Below, piece after piece: positions 1 through 13,170 of a stretch of DNA of 64,000 nt. The stretch comes from Pisolithus tinctorius (Eukaryota > Basidiomycota > Agaricomycetes > Boletales > Pisolithaceae). The stretch covers positions 6,014,001 to 6,078,000 of the forward strand of contig JANFAH010000001.1 in the NCBI GenBank assembly GCA_024663395.1, given 5' to 3'. The notes beneath the pieces were generated by a model. The model ran no database searches. It saw nothing but the letters and a program-made list of their open reading frames with translations, and was not told where the DNA came from. Made by a program: the position numbers and the translations under genes. How positions within the stretch are numbered: the first letter of the stretch is position 1; every line of letters starts with the position of its first letter.

Positions 1-181
1 TCTGAGAAGCAGAACTCGAAGCTGGACGGGGTTCAGGCCAGCAGATGAGACCACAGGCACACTCGATGATGGCCTTGTTTGGTGCAATAAACAAAGCCAC
101 GTGCCGTGGGGGGCACTCCCGATTCAAACAGCGAGCCAGTCGTACTCCACGCGCAGACCAGCGGGCTGTTGTAGAGGGGTT

Positions 182-3100
182 ATGCATGCCCTTAGACATG
201 AGTTACTTCCGCCGAGCGGTGTGGAGTTTGCTATTGCCCTCAAGTTGACACCATCTACGGCGTCAAAGCATGACCCTTCCTCTTTTTTGAACATTGTCAC
301 CGCAAGATCTAACATTCTCCGTGTATATGAGGTCCGACACCAACCGTTGGTTACACCAAATCATGTCGACAGTGAACGTGAAAGGCGCGCACAAACTCGC
401 AAGGGCACTGAGCCTGTGGAAGGAGAGGTTGAGATGGACAATGGGGGTGAAGGCTGGGTCAACTTGGGTCCCCTGAAAGTAAGTCGTCGGAGCGTGATCA
501 TGTTCTCAGTTGCTGAGCCATGCGTAGACTGATGGCAGGCAGGATGCTACTACGGCGCCTCGTTTCTATTTTATCAAGGAGCATGCCGTCTACGGTACCA
601 TAACTGGCATGGAGAAAGTTCGCACCATCTCTTCCAATGAAGACCAACTCGACCGACTTTTAGTATCATTCAAAGATGCCAAGGTATCCGTACCCTGTCT
701 TATCCGTATATAGTTCTGACAGGGTATTCATTCAGATAGCTTTATTAGAATGGTCCGAGAGTACACATGATCTAGTGACCGTATCCATCCACACTTATGA
801 AAGGGCGCCTCAGCTCGTGTGTATTTTCCACTCTTTCACTGCAACATGTTTTTAATGTCAGGCGGTTAGGCGGCCCTTGATAGTGCATTATTTCAACCCA
901 CGCTTCGCGCCGATCCGTTGTCGCGTTGCGCTGCCCTTTCCCTTCCAAAGGATTCGATCGCAATCCTACCCTTCTATCAGACTCAGGCAGAACTTGACCT
1001 TGTAGAACAGGATCTGAATCTGGCGAGGTGCGATAATTTTTCCACTCGACCGCATCAATGCTCATGAGTTCACAGAGATCTGCCATATTCACCCAGTTTC
1101 ATATTAGATTTTGTTGGGGATGTTGATCCTGATTTGCGCAATGTGGTCGACTTTGTATTTTTGCCTGGATATAACAATCCAACCGTAGCGGTGTTGTGTC
1201 AAGCGGAGAAGACTTGGGTGGGGTAAGATCATGGTCGCTGGTCCTTCTTTTGCATGCTCGCTAATGTTTCGGCAGGCGTCTAAAGGAATACAGGGATACC
1301 GCCAAGCTTTACATTTTCACGTTGGATTTGCTCAATCACACTTACCCAGTGATAACGACAGTAGAGGGCCTCCCTTACGACTGCATCTCCCTTCTTCCCT
1401 GCGCAGTACCTCTTGGTGGTGTAGTCATCGTGACGAGCAATGCGTTAATACACGTCGACCAGGCTGCTCGTCGGGTCGCGCTTCCCGTAAATGGCTGGGC
1501 CATCCGAGTCAGCGATATGCCTATGCTTCCATTGGAAAAAGATTTGGATTTGACTTTGGAAAGCAGTTGTCTTGTGTTTGTGGACGAGAAAAATTTCTTT
1601 GTCATTCGCAAAGACGGGATGATTCACTCAGTGGAAATCGTGTCTGACGGTCGGACAGTCTCAAAGTTAACGATATCCTCTACCCTCGCACAGACTACGA
1701 TTCCATCCGTTGCGTGTCAATTGGGTAACGAGCTTCTATTCGTTGGTAGTACTGCTGGCCCGTCAGTTCTACTGAAGACGCATCGGGTCGACGAAGAGCT
1801 CCCGTGCGGGGCCGGGGAGAGTGATGCTCCAGCTGCAGTTGTTGATATTCATACCTCAATGGACATTGAAGATGAAGATGGTAAGAAATAACTAGTTATA
1901 TGCGCTCCCAGTACCTTGCATCCCTGACGCATTGCACACCAGACTTGTATGGCGAGCCGAAAGTCGTAACACAAGCAGCTCCAAATGGTACCATTTCTGG
2001 AGGACCAACTTCTCGTAGCCGCTCTGTCATTCACGTATCATTTTGCGATTCGCTCCCTGCATATGGTCCGATATCTGACCTGACGTTCTCTTTATCGAAA
2101 GTCGGGGTAAGTTTGCTCCTTCTGACTATCATAGTCACTAAGCGCATCTATCAGGAACGACACATACCAGAGCTCGTCGCTGCTACAGGAAGCGGGCACT
2201 TAGGTGGATTCACGCTGTTCCAGGTAGGTATCTGATCGTTGTTCAGAATTTTCCCTTCTCACCCCAGCGAAGCGTGATCTTCCGGTGAGAGTTAAGCGAA
2301 AACTCCACGTACTCGGAGGTGCCCGTGGCATGTGGTCTTTTCCCGTTCGTCAGTCACATCGAGTCAACGGGACGTCCTATGAGAAGGTAGTGAATCCCTT
2401 TGTTTCTGAGCGCGACACTGTAATCATTAGCACGGACGCCAATCCTTCTCCCGGTGTGTCGAGGGTATGTGCTATTTCTTAGACAACGCCAACTTATCAA
2501 TGCGCCGCATAGGTGGCTACTCGGGCGGCGAAAACGGAGCTGGCCATCCCAACACGTGTCCCTGGCACAACGGTCGGCGCGGGTCCCTTCTTTCACCGCA
2601 CCGCAATTTTGCACGTCATGACGAACGCTATCCGTGTCCTGGAGCCTGGTGCGTTCACCCCGGTTTCTTTTTGTCTATGGAGTGAAACGAAGACCGACGT
2701 TGAGCAGATGGGACAGAAAGACAAATCATTAAAGATATGGATGGCAACATGCCCCGAGCAAAAATTAAGGCGTGCAGCATCTGCGATCCCTTCGTGTTCA
2801 TTCTACGAGAGGATGAGACCATCGGATTATTCATTGGTGAATCCGAGCGGGGGAAAGTACGCCGGAAGGATATGTCACCGATGGGCGAAAAGGTACACAA
2901 ACAATGTATGAAAGGGTGTACGTTCAAACTGACCCTCCGCTAGGCGTCCCGTTACCTCGCGGGATGTTTTTTTACGGATTACAACGGCATCTTTGAGTTA
3001 GCTACTACCGACATAGGTCCCAACCACGACCGAAGTGCGACTACGACGCTTCAAGCAGCAGTCAGTGCTGGGAGCCACAGTCAGTGGTTGGTTCTTGTGA

Positions 3101-5569
3101 GGCCACAGGGAACTATGGAGGTTTGTCCGTCCAATGTACGTGCGGCTCGCAACACTCAAGTAGCCACAGATATGGTCATTGCCGAAGCTCAACCTCGTGT
3201 TCTCTTGCAATGCGATTAGCGGGTTGGATGCAATATTAACAGACTCGTATGAAGGACCAGCCCTATCGTTGCCGCAGGATCCACCAAGAAAACCTCAGGA
3301 TCTTGACATTGATCAAATTCTCCTCACCTGTCTAGGCGAATCGGCACCTGCACTGCATCTTTTCGTTAGTATCGCTTGCTGCTCCGGAAAGCTGACTAAT
3401 ACCTTTTCAGGTTTTCAACCGCTTCGGTAGTCTAGTTGTCTATGAAATGCTACCGACATCCGCGCTGCCTGACATGACCTCTCCTCCGAATGGAAGAGCG
3501 TCTTTCTTGAAAGTAAAGTTCAGCAAAGTTGCGACCAGACATTTTGAGCTTTCAAGACAGGAGGAAACTGAGAAAACTGTTCTAGCAGAACAGAAACGGA
3601 TATCTAGGGTGTTTGTTCCTTTCATTACATCACCCAACCCAAATCAGACGCTGTTCGGCGTTTTCTTCACTGGCGACCGTCCAAGTTGGATAATCGGCAC
3701 TGACAAGGGTGGTGTGAATATATTCCCTTCTGGCCATGGAGTTGTGCACGCATTCACCGCATGTTCACTCTGGGATTCAAAATCGGAGTTCCTCGTTTAT
3801 TCCGATGAGGTACTCATATTTGTCTAGTCTTCTCAGAATCTATTGACGAAACAATGATGCAGGGTCCGAGTCTACTGGAGTGGCTTCCGGACATCGCACT
3901 CGATGCACGCCTCCCTAAGCGATTCGTTCCTAGATCCCGAGCGTACTCCAATGTGGTTTTTGAACCAAGTTCATTACTTATCGTGGCGGCATCATCGCTA
4001 CAAGCCAGATTCACGTCGTATGACGAAGATAACAATATCACCTGGGAGCCGGACGGTAATTTCACTGATACACCCTTCCATCTGCAAGACTTATTACGCT
4101 TAGATGTGGGAATTTCTTTGCCCTGCTGCGACTGTTCCACATTAGAGTTGATCTCACCTGATGGTTGGGTGACTATGGATGGGTATGTGAATATGGTTGT
4201 GCGCCGAGAAACCTGACTAAATAGCTCAGATATGAGTTTGCTCCGAACGAATATGTCAACGCGCTGGAATGCGTAACACTTGAAACCCTGAGTACTGAAA
4301 CAGGGGCGAAGGAATTCCTTGCAGTTGGAACGAGTATCGACCGTGGTGAGGACCTTGCCGTGAAAGGCGCGGTGCGTTTGCGTTACACGTACAATACGCT
4401 ACTTCCTGCTCATTCCTGTGTAGACGTATATTTTCGAAGTTGTCGAGGTCGTGCCTGACCCTTCGTCCAGTTATCAACGGTGGTATAGACTCAAACTACG
4501 AGTTCGTGATGATGCAAAGGGTCCTGTCACAGCACTTTGCGGCATCAATGGGTACCTCGTCTCCTCCATGGGACAAAAGGTATTTGACGAGTACTTCCTT
4601 CAATATTGATGATCACATTTTTTTTGTCAAGGTGTTCATCCGAGCATTCGACCTTGACGAACGTCTCGTCGGTGTCGCATTCTTAGATGTTGGCGTCTAC
4701 GTTACAAGCCTCCGGTCCCTCAAGAACCTGTTACTAATAGGAGATGCAGTCAAGAGTGTATGGCTTGTAGCGTTTCAGGTGAGTTGGCATTTGCGTGGAT
4801 AGGAGCGGCGTCTGACCACCAGTAGGAGGATCCCTACAAGCTTGTCATCCTCGGAAAGGATTTGCGCCGAGTCTGTATAACTGATGCTGAGTTCTTTTTC
4901 ACCAACAATGAGCTCGCGATCGCCACCCATGATGAGGAAGGCGTTTTGCGTTTGCTGTCGTATGACCCGACAGGTGAGTCAACGAATTCCATATGTTAAT
5001 CCTTTATTCAAGCCGTATTGCAATCAGATCCCGATTCTAATGGCGGTCAGCATTTGATGTGCCGCGCGGAGTTTCACGTGCATAAAGAGTCTCGTTGCTC
5101 CCTTGTCGTTGCGCGGAGAACAAAGGAAGAGCCGGAAATACCGCAGTCACGACTAATCAACGGTAAGCTTTACCAAGGACGCATCAGTACAAGTATCTGA
5201 CTGTGAATGTAGGTTTTAACGATGGTTCATTATCTGTGCTTACCCCTGTCGATGAAACAATTCTTAAGCGTCTACACCTCCTCCAAGGCCAATTATCCCG
5301 CAACATCCAACACGTTGCGGGGCTAAATCCAAAGGCTTACCGGTGAATATCGCAGAATGAAGTGCGGCAGTAATGATTACTGACACTTGCCCAGGATTGT
5401 GCGCAACGACACCATTTCAAAGCCGCTCTCAAGAGGCATCTTGGATGGGCAGCTGTTACAAGCTTTTGAAGAACTTGGGATTTCGAGGCAGAACGAGATG
5501 ACACGTCAGATTGGCACAGAACGTACCACAGCTCTCCACGATTGGATTTCACTTGCGATGCCATGGTAG
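182..5569 (+). CDS. CFT1: Cleavage and polyadenylation specificity factor, large subunit (CFT1/CPSF160), many introns
   Basis: Encodes the large scaffold subunit of the nuclear pre-mRNA 3' end processing complex, which helps recognise the polyadenylation signal. The start at 182 gives MHALRHELLPPSGVEF, matching the family N-terminus with its PP(S/T)G(L/V)EF motif. After an intron from 479 comes a VYGTITGMEKVRTISS segment followed by LLVSFKDAK. Further family signatures are DPDLRNVVDFVFLPGY (about 1131-1190) and LPYDCISLLPCAVPLGGV (from about 1367). The C-terminus has NIQHVAGLNPKAYR (about 5300-5343), the CPSF_A tail GILDGQLLQAFEELG, and a stop at 5567-5569. Many short introns break the reading frame, so I give the span rather than every exon. 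I see no lesion. The family assignment is firm; exact splice sites in the middle are not. Confidence 0.93.
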
Positions 5570-8054
5570 CAAGCAAGCACCTTACACCCATTGTAGTTCA
5601 ACGAGGGTCTTGCTACTGATGGGAGGTTTACTGTTTCCAGACATATCACATCACCCGTGAAGCGCAGTTTTTTTTCTTCCGTTGCTGAATTACATTTTTG
5701 TCTCTCTGATGGGGGTAGCATGCGACGCAACAACGGTAGTGGCGGATTATTAACCAGGCGCAGCTGGTAAATTGGTTTGGAGTGGGAGGTTCTTGTTGTT
5801 AAGAACGAGGCATGCGTTATGAGACTGACCACACCTCATATTGAATTTCGAGCTCATGTAAGTGGTGTCAAAAGGTGTGCAACGAAACGATCTTCCACCC
5901 CAGAATACAGCTCTTCTATTTGATTGGCAAACGACGTGAGTTGTCGCTGACGGCATAGAACACGGGGCGACGTTATTGGACCAGTTAATGAATGAATGGA
6001 GTCAAGTCAAGTGGAACGGAAATGAAACAAGGAAGGGTACGGCACGAGGGCCCGAAAACTACTGCTGCAAATCCGCGGAGGAGTCATCATTGACTAGGGA
6101 CCCGTTTCTGTCTTCGCCAGCACTTATCCACCCCACGTATAAGAAAGGGAAACGAGTCAACTGCTTAGTATCCTGCTCAGTGGAGTCCAACGGAGAACAG
6201 GACACTGGATTTCACATCCTGCTGAGGTCAAGTGCCATGAACGCAGATGTTTGCATGTTGACACTATGTGCACTACTGCTTTACTGACAGCTTCTCCAGG
6301 CATATTAGAACGTTCACTCAAAAACGAAAGCAGAATTAATTGTCTGGATCAAACGAAATGTACACATGAAAGATACAAAGTCGGACATCCCGCGGTATTC
6401 AACTTTGCGTGCTAAGTAATGCCTCTCATCAGTGGTTCACAAAGTACTAAGCTTCCTCGATGACGCGAGGTATCCTGTGCAGACCCTTCCTTTACCCTTG
6501 CTTTTCCCTCAAGGCGTCAAGAATGCGCTATCAATCAAGGCTGTGGTATTCTTACGACACCAAAATTCGGGCACTGGACTGTCATCAGTGGTGGCTGTTA
6601 GAGCTTAGAGTACAGAACAGAACAGTACGAGACCGACGTACTCCCTCTCCTCGCTCCCCCCCCCTCCCCGGCCTCCCTCCCCGGCCTCGGCACGAGGATG
6701 CCACAGTCACTGGATGTCGTCGCACTCACCCCCCTAACCGATCTTTTCGCCACGACGTAAAACGTTGTAACTACTAGCGCGGGTATGAAATGTCCTCTAC
6801 CTGCGAACACCTCGTGGGGTAGCTTGTTCCAAGCTGGTAGTCCTCAAACCCGGTGCTAAACTGGAGCCTGAGCCCTCAAGTATTTTAGGTGTTGGATCCT
6901 GGTTCTGTTGCACATGTTCAGAAGATAGGTCAGCTACCAAAGTTATTGACCAGACACTCGTTTTCGCCTTTGCCAGTGATGATAGGAACTTTTCCACCCC
7001 ACGCATAAGAAAGGAAGACGGGTCAACTGCTTGGTATTCTCCTCAGTTTGAAGATTTCTTATCCTGCTGGGGTCAAGTACCTTGAACACAAATGCTTGCA
7101 TGTCGACCTTGTCCTTCGGGCGAGTGCACTAATTTACCAACCACACTTTTCTCCATCTCCTCACCTCAGCGCCCTGCCTCGATACCAGGAGGCCGCAATC
7201 ACCGGAAGTCGTCACACCCACCACCTGATCATCGTACACAAATGCGTAAAGCTTCATCACACGGCTTTACATAACATTCATAAAAGAAAACCGTGGTACT
7301 TCTCACGATCTTCCCGTATAAGCAGCGGCGCGCGCATTACTCCCTGTTTCAAGTTGTCGCAAAAAATCGGGGGCACGCATGTGAAAAGGAAATTTGCTGC
7401 GAAGCCGGTGGAATCACTCTGTAATCGACAGTCAAATAGTTCTTCAGGTCGGTGTTCTCTTGAAGTGCGGGCAATCGCAGGCAATTTTTCCATTCCTAGT
7501 TCGGCGTATGTATATAGTGTTGTTTGTACTAGCCAATCAATATTCCAGTGCCCGTCCCAACGCCAGATGATTACACCATATCCCGGTCAATCCATTCTCT
7601 GGTTATCGAGTGATTTAGAATCATGAGTCACATTAGAACCACGGGAGACAGTGAGTCACACTCCTGCTCCTTGCAATTCCTAGGTGAGAGATCAGAACAC
7701 CCGAGTCGTTGGCATTCAGTATTTTTCTGTCGATATCGCGGACTCTCCAAGAAGAATGAGTCGTCCTTCCACCTCTGGCACAGCGATGAATCGAGGACAG
7801 CGAGCCTCCACGTGCTTATTCGCTGGCAATCACCGGTGTTGCCATACAACCGACTAACTAGAACCCAACGAAAAGTAGCGCTAGTACAGCAGTGGGCCGA
7901 TTACCGGAGTTAACCATATTATACTGAATGCAGGCCTTTAAGAATCAGCTTGGCTTGCTCTACAGCATGCCCTCGCCACACTCGACCGCTTCTCCATCCA
8001 CCGTCACTGCGAGCTAATCGACAAACTCCCCTCGCCCAAGGTTTCTCAAACAAC
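5570..8054. other. Intergenic stretch between CFT1 and the DUF6534 gene, with degenerate repeats
   Basis: No convincing gene is seen in about 2.5 kb. The stretch contains degenerate duplicated blocks (listed separately at 6119-7240) and a C-rich run near 6655-6690. Its last part should hold the promoter of the DUF6534 gene that starts at 8055. Short open frames here show no recognisable family and no splice-consistent extension. Confidence 0.5.
6119..7240 (+). repeat. Degenerate duplicated blocks related to the 3' flank of the DUF6534 gene
   Basis: Block alpha at about 6119-6290 (starting near ttatccaccccacgtataag) is repeated with many changes at about 6985-7130. Block gamma at about 6650-6760 is echoed at 7150-7240 (gcctcg-N-aggatgcc type, then a gtcgtc/cac core). 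Block beta at about 6785-6935 closely resembles 10145-10290, just past the stop codon of the DUF6534 gene at 8055-10055. The simplest reading is remnants of older tandem DUF6534 copies, of which mainly 3' flanking sequence survives. Identities were judged by eye. Confidence 0.45.
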
Positions 8055-10055
8055 ATGGGTATCATGGACGCGTTCGGTGAAGACCTCTCTTAGTCCAGCA
8101 CAGTCTTGTCCGCTCAAATGTTGGCATAGGAGGCGCCCTTATCGGGGGTTTGGTCGCAGTTATGTATGTATGGCTTTGCTTGACCTCGTCACTGAGATCC
8201 TTATTTTCCCATCAAAGGTTATATGGCATAACAACTCTGCAGGTGCGTTTTACACGCAACGTTCAGGCTAGTGCTTGACTTACTGGCTATATAGACTTAT
8301 GTGTATTACATGCACTACTCTGAAGATGTCTCAGCCATGAAGCTCTTGGTTGCTGCCATATGGCGAGTTAGGCCACCTTGGGACACCCGTCAAATCTGCT
8401 CACGGAAAGTCAGGACTCTTGATACCCTCCATGTCGTGTTCAGTGAGCATTTGGTGCATACAAGTAAATGCATGGCCAACAGTTAATTAGTGTCTCATCT
8501 CTTGTATTACTACCTGGTGAAACCGTTGCACCTATTCCTTGTAACCGTTTTGCTCAATCCCTACAGATAACCAATTATGGCGTTACGACGAGTTTGGAGT
8601 ATATGGTCTGGTTCGTATACTTATACATTACTATTTCCAAATCACTTCCCATTGATGAATTATGGCAGGTCATTACCAGTACGCGTACCCAATTTTCTAC
8701 CAGGCTCTGATTATAAATGTTCCCCCCCCCTCCTTCCAGGCATCGGTTCTGATAAACGTGCGCTTCTTTCATCTCACAACCTTTATGATAGGATTTAACT
8801 GTATTCCAGTCACTTGTGGTTTCCCTAGTTCATCTGTAAGTGACACTCTTTTGTGGTTGATGCTCATAAACCGAATATTACTAGCTTCTTCATACATAAA
8901 ATATACCACCGTATGTCGCATTGAGCCTGTATTCAGAGATTTTGTTGATCGGCATCCAGTTTGTCGCTCACAAGTGAAGTGGTTGGTGACTGCCCCGATT
9001 GTGAGTATGTTTGCTCGTCAAGTCAAACATATCATGAAATGACGGGGTCGCGATAGATACTATTGGTACTAGTTCAGTTCGGTAGGTTTTTCATAAATTA
9101 GGGTCAGGAGGTGTTTATAATGATATTTCACAGGGTTTGGCATGGGTTCGTGGTTTTCTTCGACCACGAGAGACACATTCTGATCAAGAAGCAGAGACAG
9201 TTGTCTTCGAGTACTGCAACCCGTCCAACCATGTTTACAGAAGTGCTGATCTCCATGTATAGGTTCGTTAATAACAATTTCAGCACCCTTACGCAGACTA
9301 GGGTAGTTCCACCACGAGAGAAATTGCCGCACTAGCTCACTCGTTCTTCCTAGTTTTATGGCGTGATCCCGGCTTTGGCCATCGCCACACTAACTGATTT
9401 TTTAATTACGGTGTCACTCTGCATACTTCTCTATGGCAATGGCCCTGGCTCTGCACTCCCAAGGTAACTCCAGTTCGCGTCAGCAATGGTCCGTTCCTAA
9501 TGAATCCTGCTTTAGCACGAAGCGTCTCGTGAATAGGCTTATCATCTATGCTATTAACCGGTGTTTGCTGACTTTGTGAGTTTCATACCTCTTCCATTTG
9601 TAACCGTCACTTCACTCAAGCTTTTCATCGTAGGGCAGTCGCCATCGCAGAGCTCGCCGTGGTATGTGTGTATTGCAAGATGACTATGTCACTCTCACAC
9701 TTCCTCCAGACTGCTTATAATCAAGATACATGGGGAATGGGATTGGATTTCAACATTGGAAAATGTCAGTCTTCCGTGCCCTGCTCGCGATTGACAGAAG
9801 GCCTCCATCTTACTTTGAATAGTGTACGCCAACTCACTTCTAGCATCACTGAATACCCGGCAATGCCTTCGACACCAGGGCTCCAGCCCCAACTCGCTAG
9901 ATCTGCGTATGAGTACTGTCCACTTCGCAGACCCGCCAAAGCTTCCTGGGGATGTTGAAAGTTCTGAGGACAGGGAAAGGTGCTTCAAGGTGCCCGAAAT
10001 GGCTGTTATCGACATTACCTCCAATCCAATACCCGATAAGACTATGGCATTGTGA
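8055..10055 (+). CDS. DUF6534 family multi-pass membrane protein, many small exons
   Basis: Member of a large Agaricomycete family of predicted seven-helix membrane proteins of unknown function. Splicing exon 1 (8055-8076) to 8130 gives MGIMDAFGGALIGGLVAVM. Next come LYGITTLQTYVYYMHYSED, KLLVAAIW, TLDTLHVVF, HLLYYYL, ITNYGVTTSLEYMVW, SVLIN/SLVVSLVHL and VCRSQVKWLVTAPI. The family's diagnostic C-terminal block follows: DFLITVSLCILLYGNGPGS, KRLVNRLIIYAINRCLLT, GMGLDFNIGK and LYANSLLASLNTRQ, then a cytosolic tail ending at 10055. The exon after AAIW seems to use a GC donor (tg/gcgagt). All segments can be joined in frame, so the copy may be functional. A second, inverted copy lies at 30217-32315. 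Role unknown. Confidence 0.72.
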
Positions 10056-11001
10056 AGAGAGAGAGAAGTGTAAATCTAGTACTTCCATGCCACGTCTGCC
10101 ATCCGGTCTTTTCTCCACAACAGAAAACGATGTACTGCTGGTTGAAATATCCCCTACCTGCAAGCACCTCTTGTGGTAGCTTGTTCCGAGCTGCCCGTCT
10201 TCAAACCCAGCGTCAAAATGGAGCCTGGTACTCCAAGCATTTTGGGTGCTCGATCCGGGTACTGCTGCACATATTCAGATCAGCTACCAATCCACTGGAA
10301 TACTAATACATGTGTAGTATAATTGTATGCTTTGAATCGCCAACGAGGAGGTTTCCGATAGCATTCGGGAACGAATCGGCCGACTGCGGGCTTTATTAAC
10401 TCATTCCAATTTCCCTGTAGCCATGGCTAGTCTGGTGACTAGACTAGTAGGCGGTGGTTGTTCCGAGAAAGGGCATACAATAACAGACCGGCACTTGTGC
10501 CGCTCCGCTATCAGTGAGCTGTACAACCTCGTATTTCAAGTCCACAGCGTCATGGCAAGCTATCATTTTATACACAAAGGAACGTACAGTCAATGTGCGA
10601 TGAACGATGAACTTCGCTCTGAATGCTACATAGACGTTTTGGACTTTGTCTCGGATGGCCCCGAGGCCGTCCGAAGACCGAAGCTATTACTTACATCAGG
10701 GGTGTCCGTATCCCGTGGCGCCGGTCAATCACTAGTACTGTTCCAGTGTCCATGAGCATTACTTACAGATACAGATAGGCTATCCGCATGGATATCATCG
10801 GGCTTTGTCAAAGCATCAGCAATCCCGGTCATTCACCTCGTGAGAACACAATCTCGTTACAACAAGGGCATCCCAGGATTCAAAAGAGTATTCGGGTTCC
10901 CCTAAGTTTTCTATGCGAGCCGAAGTTGCCGCGGGCACGAGCAACCAGCCGCCGGGCTTGAATTTGCCCCACTCTCTGACTTCACCTTCGCTGTAGATCC
11001 C
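10056..11001. other. Intergenic stretch before the MFS gene
   Basis: Contains the 3' flank of the DUF6534 gene, including 10145-10290, which is repeated at about 6785-6935. An open frame at 10423-10755 has no family resemblance I can recognise and no clear intron signals. The promoter of the transporter gene should lie in the last few hundred bases. Nothing else is supported. Confidence 0.4.
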
Positions 11002-13004
11002 ATGGAACATGAGGACAGCATCCCCCGCAGCGAAAAGCCGTCGATTGACATGGGTAGCCTACCCGCAAGTATGTCATACCACGAGGGTGATTTCCTGAGC
11101 GTGTCTGCGGCGATTGGAGCGTAAGTCTAATTTCTATACACAAATTGACTGTCACCAATCACGTTGGTTGCAAGCTTTTTGGTCCAGATATGCAGCTACG
11201 GGTGAGTGCTAAACGTCACCGAGACGCACCTCACTTCTTACAGACTGCGAAAGATACACAACTTCTTTTGGCGTCTATCAAGGCAAGCGTTTGACACACT
11301 AATGGTTGTTGCCGAAGTTGACAGTTTTTGAAGCTTATTATGCCCAGCACTACTTAGCAAATAGGAGCCCTTCCGCGATTTCGTTCGTCCTGTGTCTTTG
11401 TTGCTTAGCTGCTGAAACTATCCGGTCTCAGGTGGATAGGTAGCACCAATGCGTTCCTTTTTGACACTGTGGGACTGGTCTCCGGGAGGCTATACGACCT
11501 GGGATATTTGTAGGACCTTTTTTGATCCGTCGAGGTTGACTGACGGACCAGTTTGGTAGTTATCATCTTTTGATAGGAGGGTCGCTTTTGCAAGCGTTCT
11601 CTCTGTTTATGCTGTCTTTGGCAAAACCAGGACAGTACTATCAGGTTCGTGAACCAGCCAACTCAGCTGGTAGAGGCCGTAACTGTCATAATCCAGGTGT
11701 TTCTTGCACAGGGTATCTGTTCCGGGTGCGCCTCCGGGTTGTTATTCGTACCAACTATGGCAGTACTTTCCCAACACTTTAAGAACCATCTTGCCCCTGT
11801 TATGTCGTTGGTAATGTCAGGCAGCTGCCTTGGCGCTACCATTCATCCCATTATGCTGAATTACCTGCTGAATGGACCATTGGGCTTCTCAAATAGTGTT
11901 CGCGCCAGTGCAGGCTTCATTAGCGGTTTACTGCTTCTAGCATGTCTCTTGATGCGAACGAGGTCATCTCCATCCCATTCCGTGACAAGCCTCATTTCCG
12001 CCGCTACGAAATGTGCCCACGACTCAGCATACCTCCTCGGCACCGTAGGGTTGGCGTGCATCTATCGGCTGTATTGCGCTGTTACTGAACCATTTTTCCA
12101 GCTTGTTTTTCTATATGCTTTGGTACTACTACCCTCTGTTTTATCTTCAACTAGACAGCCAATCCCATGGCGTCAACGAGACATTCTCATTTTACTCGGT
12201 TGGTTATGTTGGCCCGCGCCTCCTGATCTGTAATTGATTGGTCCCAAAGCTCGTGATAATGAACGCTTCGAGTCTTCTCGCGCAATTTACGTCCGGAATA
12301 CTTGTCAGGAAAGTTAGGCAAGATACATTGTTGATAGTTGCCGGCATAGGGTGCACCGTACTCTTATTTAGTATGGCATGGATCAAGACTTTGCCAGGCT
12401 TCGTCGTTATCGGGATTCTCTATGGCTTGTTTTCGGGATCAGGTCAGCCCCACCTACTCCCCCGTGCAGCTGACAAACCTGCAGAAATGTTCCACAGCTC
12501 TGGCCATGTGGGGACCCATAATGGCACTTCTTACACCGGACCATTCCGAGTTAGGGTATGTGATGTTGTGGAGTAGAATTTTGCCTCGACACTCAGTAGG
12601 TTGTACCCGGCGTTAGCGTACGAATGGGTATTTCTAGTGCCGTTATGGGTGCGTCGTCATTCTTGTAAAACCTGCTTCGATGTTGATCACTAGCTTAACC
12701 CACAGCACTTGGAGGTTTGATCGGTAAATCACTGTCCTCGGGAAGAGTACCAATTGACCATCATGTATGCCATAGGTTCCCCGATATCAGGTGCTTTGCT
12801 TACAAGTAACTACATTTGGTGGAGAGGCGCGGTATTCACTGGAGTAAGCAATAGTCAACCAGTTGTTTCAGAGACTGATGTTCTGGACGGAAGACAATGG
12901 CGTTGTTGGGGACAGTCGCGTTTATTCTGATGAAGGTTCAGATAACGCGGGACCGTCAACAGATGCACAAGCGGGAGAGCGGTGCAAGGACACCCAAGCA
13001 GTAG
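11002..13004 (+). CDS. Major facilitator transporter, monocarboxylate (MCT/Mch-like) type
   Basis: A plasma-membrane or organelle transporter of the fungal monocarboxylate porter group; the substrate cannot be read from sequence. Spliced exons give MEHEDSIPRSEKPSID at the cytosolic N-terminus, then AFLVQICSYGYTTSFGVYQ (helix 1), YYAQHYLANRSPSAISWIGS, GRLYDLGYL, GGSLLQAFSLFMLSLAKPG and QGICSGCASGLLFVPTMAVL (helix 4 signature). Later pieces are HFKNHLAPVMSLVMSGSCLG, a central loop, ASSLLAQFTSGILVRKV, FVVIGILYGLFSG, MWGPIMALL, ALGGLIGSPISGALLTSNYI and a last helix ALLGTVAFILMKVQI, with stop at 13002-13004. One intron after GVYQ uses a GC donor (aag/gcaagc). All exons join in frame, so the gene looks intact. 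About ten introns. Start at 11002 is the first ATG that fits. Confidence 0.78.
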
Positions 13005-13170
13005 GGGCGCGTCTGTATGTAGGCGCTGTTTGTCCCGAGTTGCTATAGGCGTAAAACTTCGGCTACCGCTACATATTTACATAGAAAGGATTGAAGGCGC
13101 GGAGTTCTAACGGTGTCTTGTCCCAGTTGCAATCGTTCCACGGCGACCCAACAGTCTTCCCTAGCTAAAG

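Noticed and set aside
6650..6690. C-rich run as a telomere-like or G-quadruplex element
   Set aside because: It is short, irregular and partly shared with the degenerate repeat at 7150-7240; no repeat unit is evident.
10423..10755. A 110-codon open frame between the DUF6534 and MFS genes
   Set aside because: No recognisable motif, no splice extension, and nothing equivalent downstream of the second DUF6534 copy.
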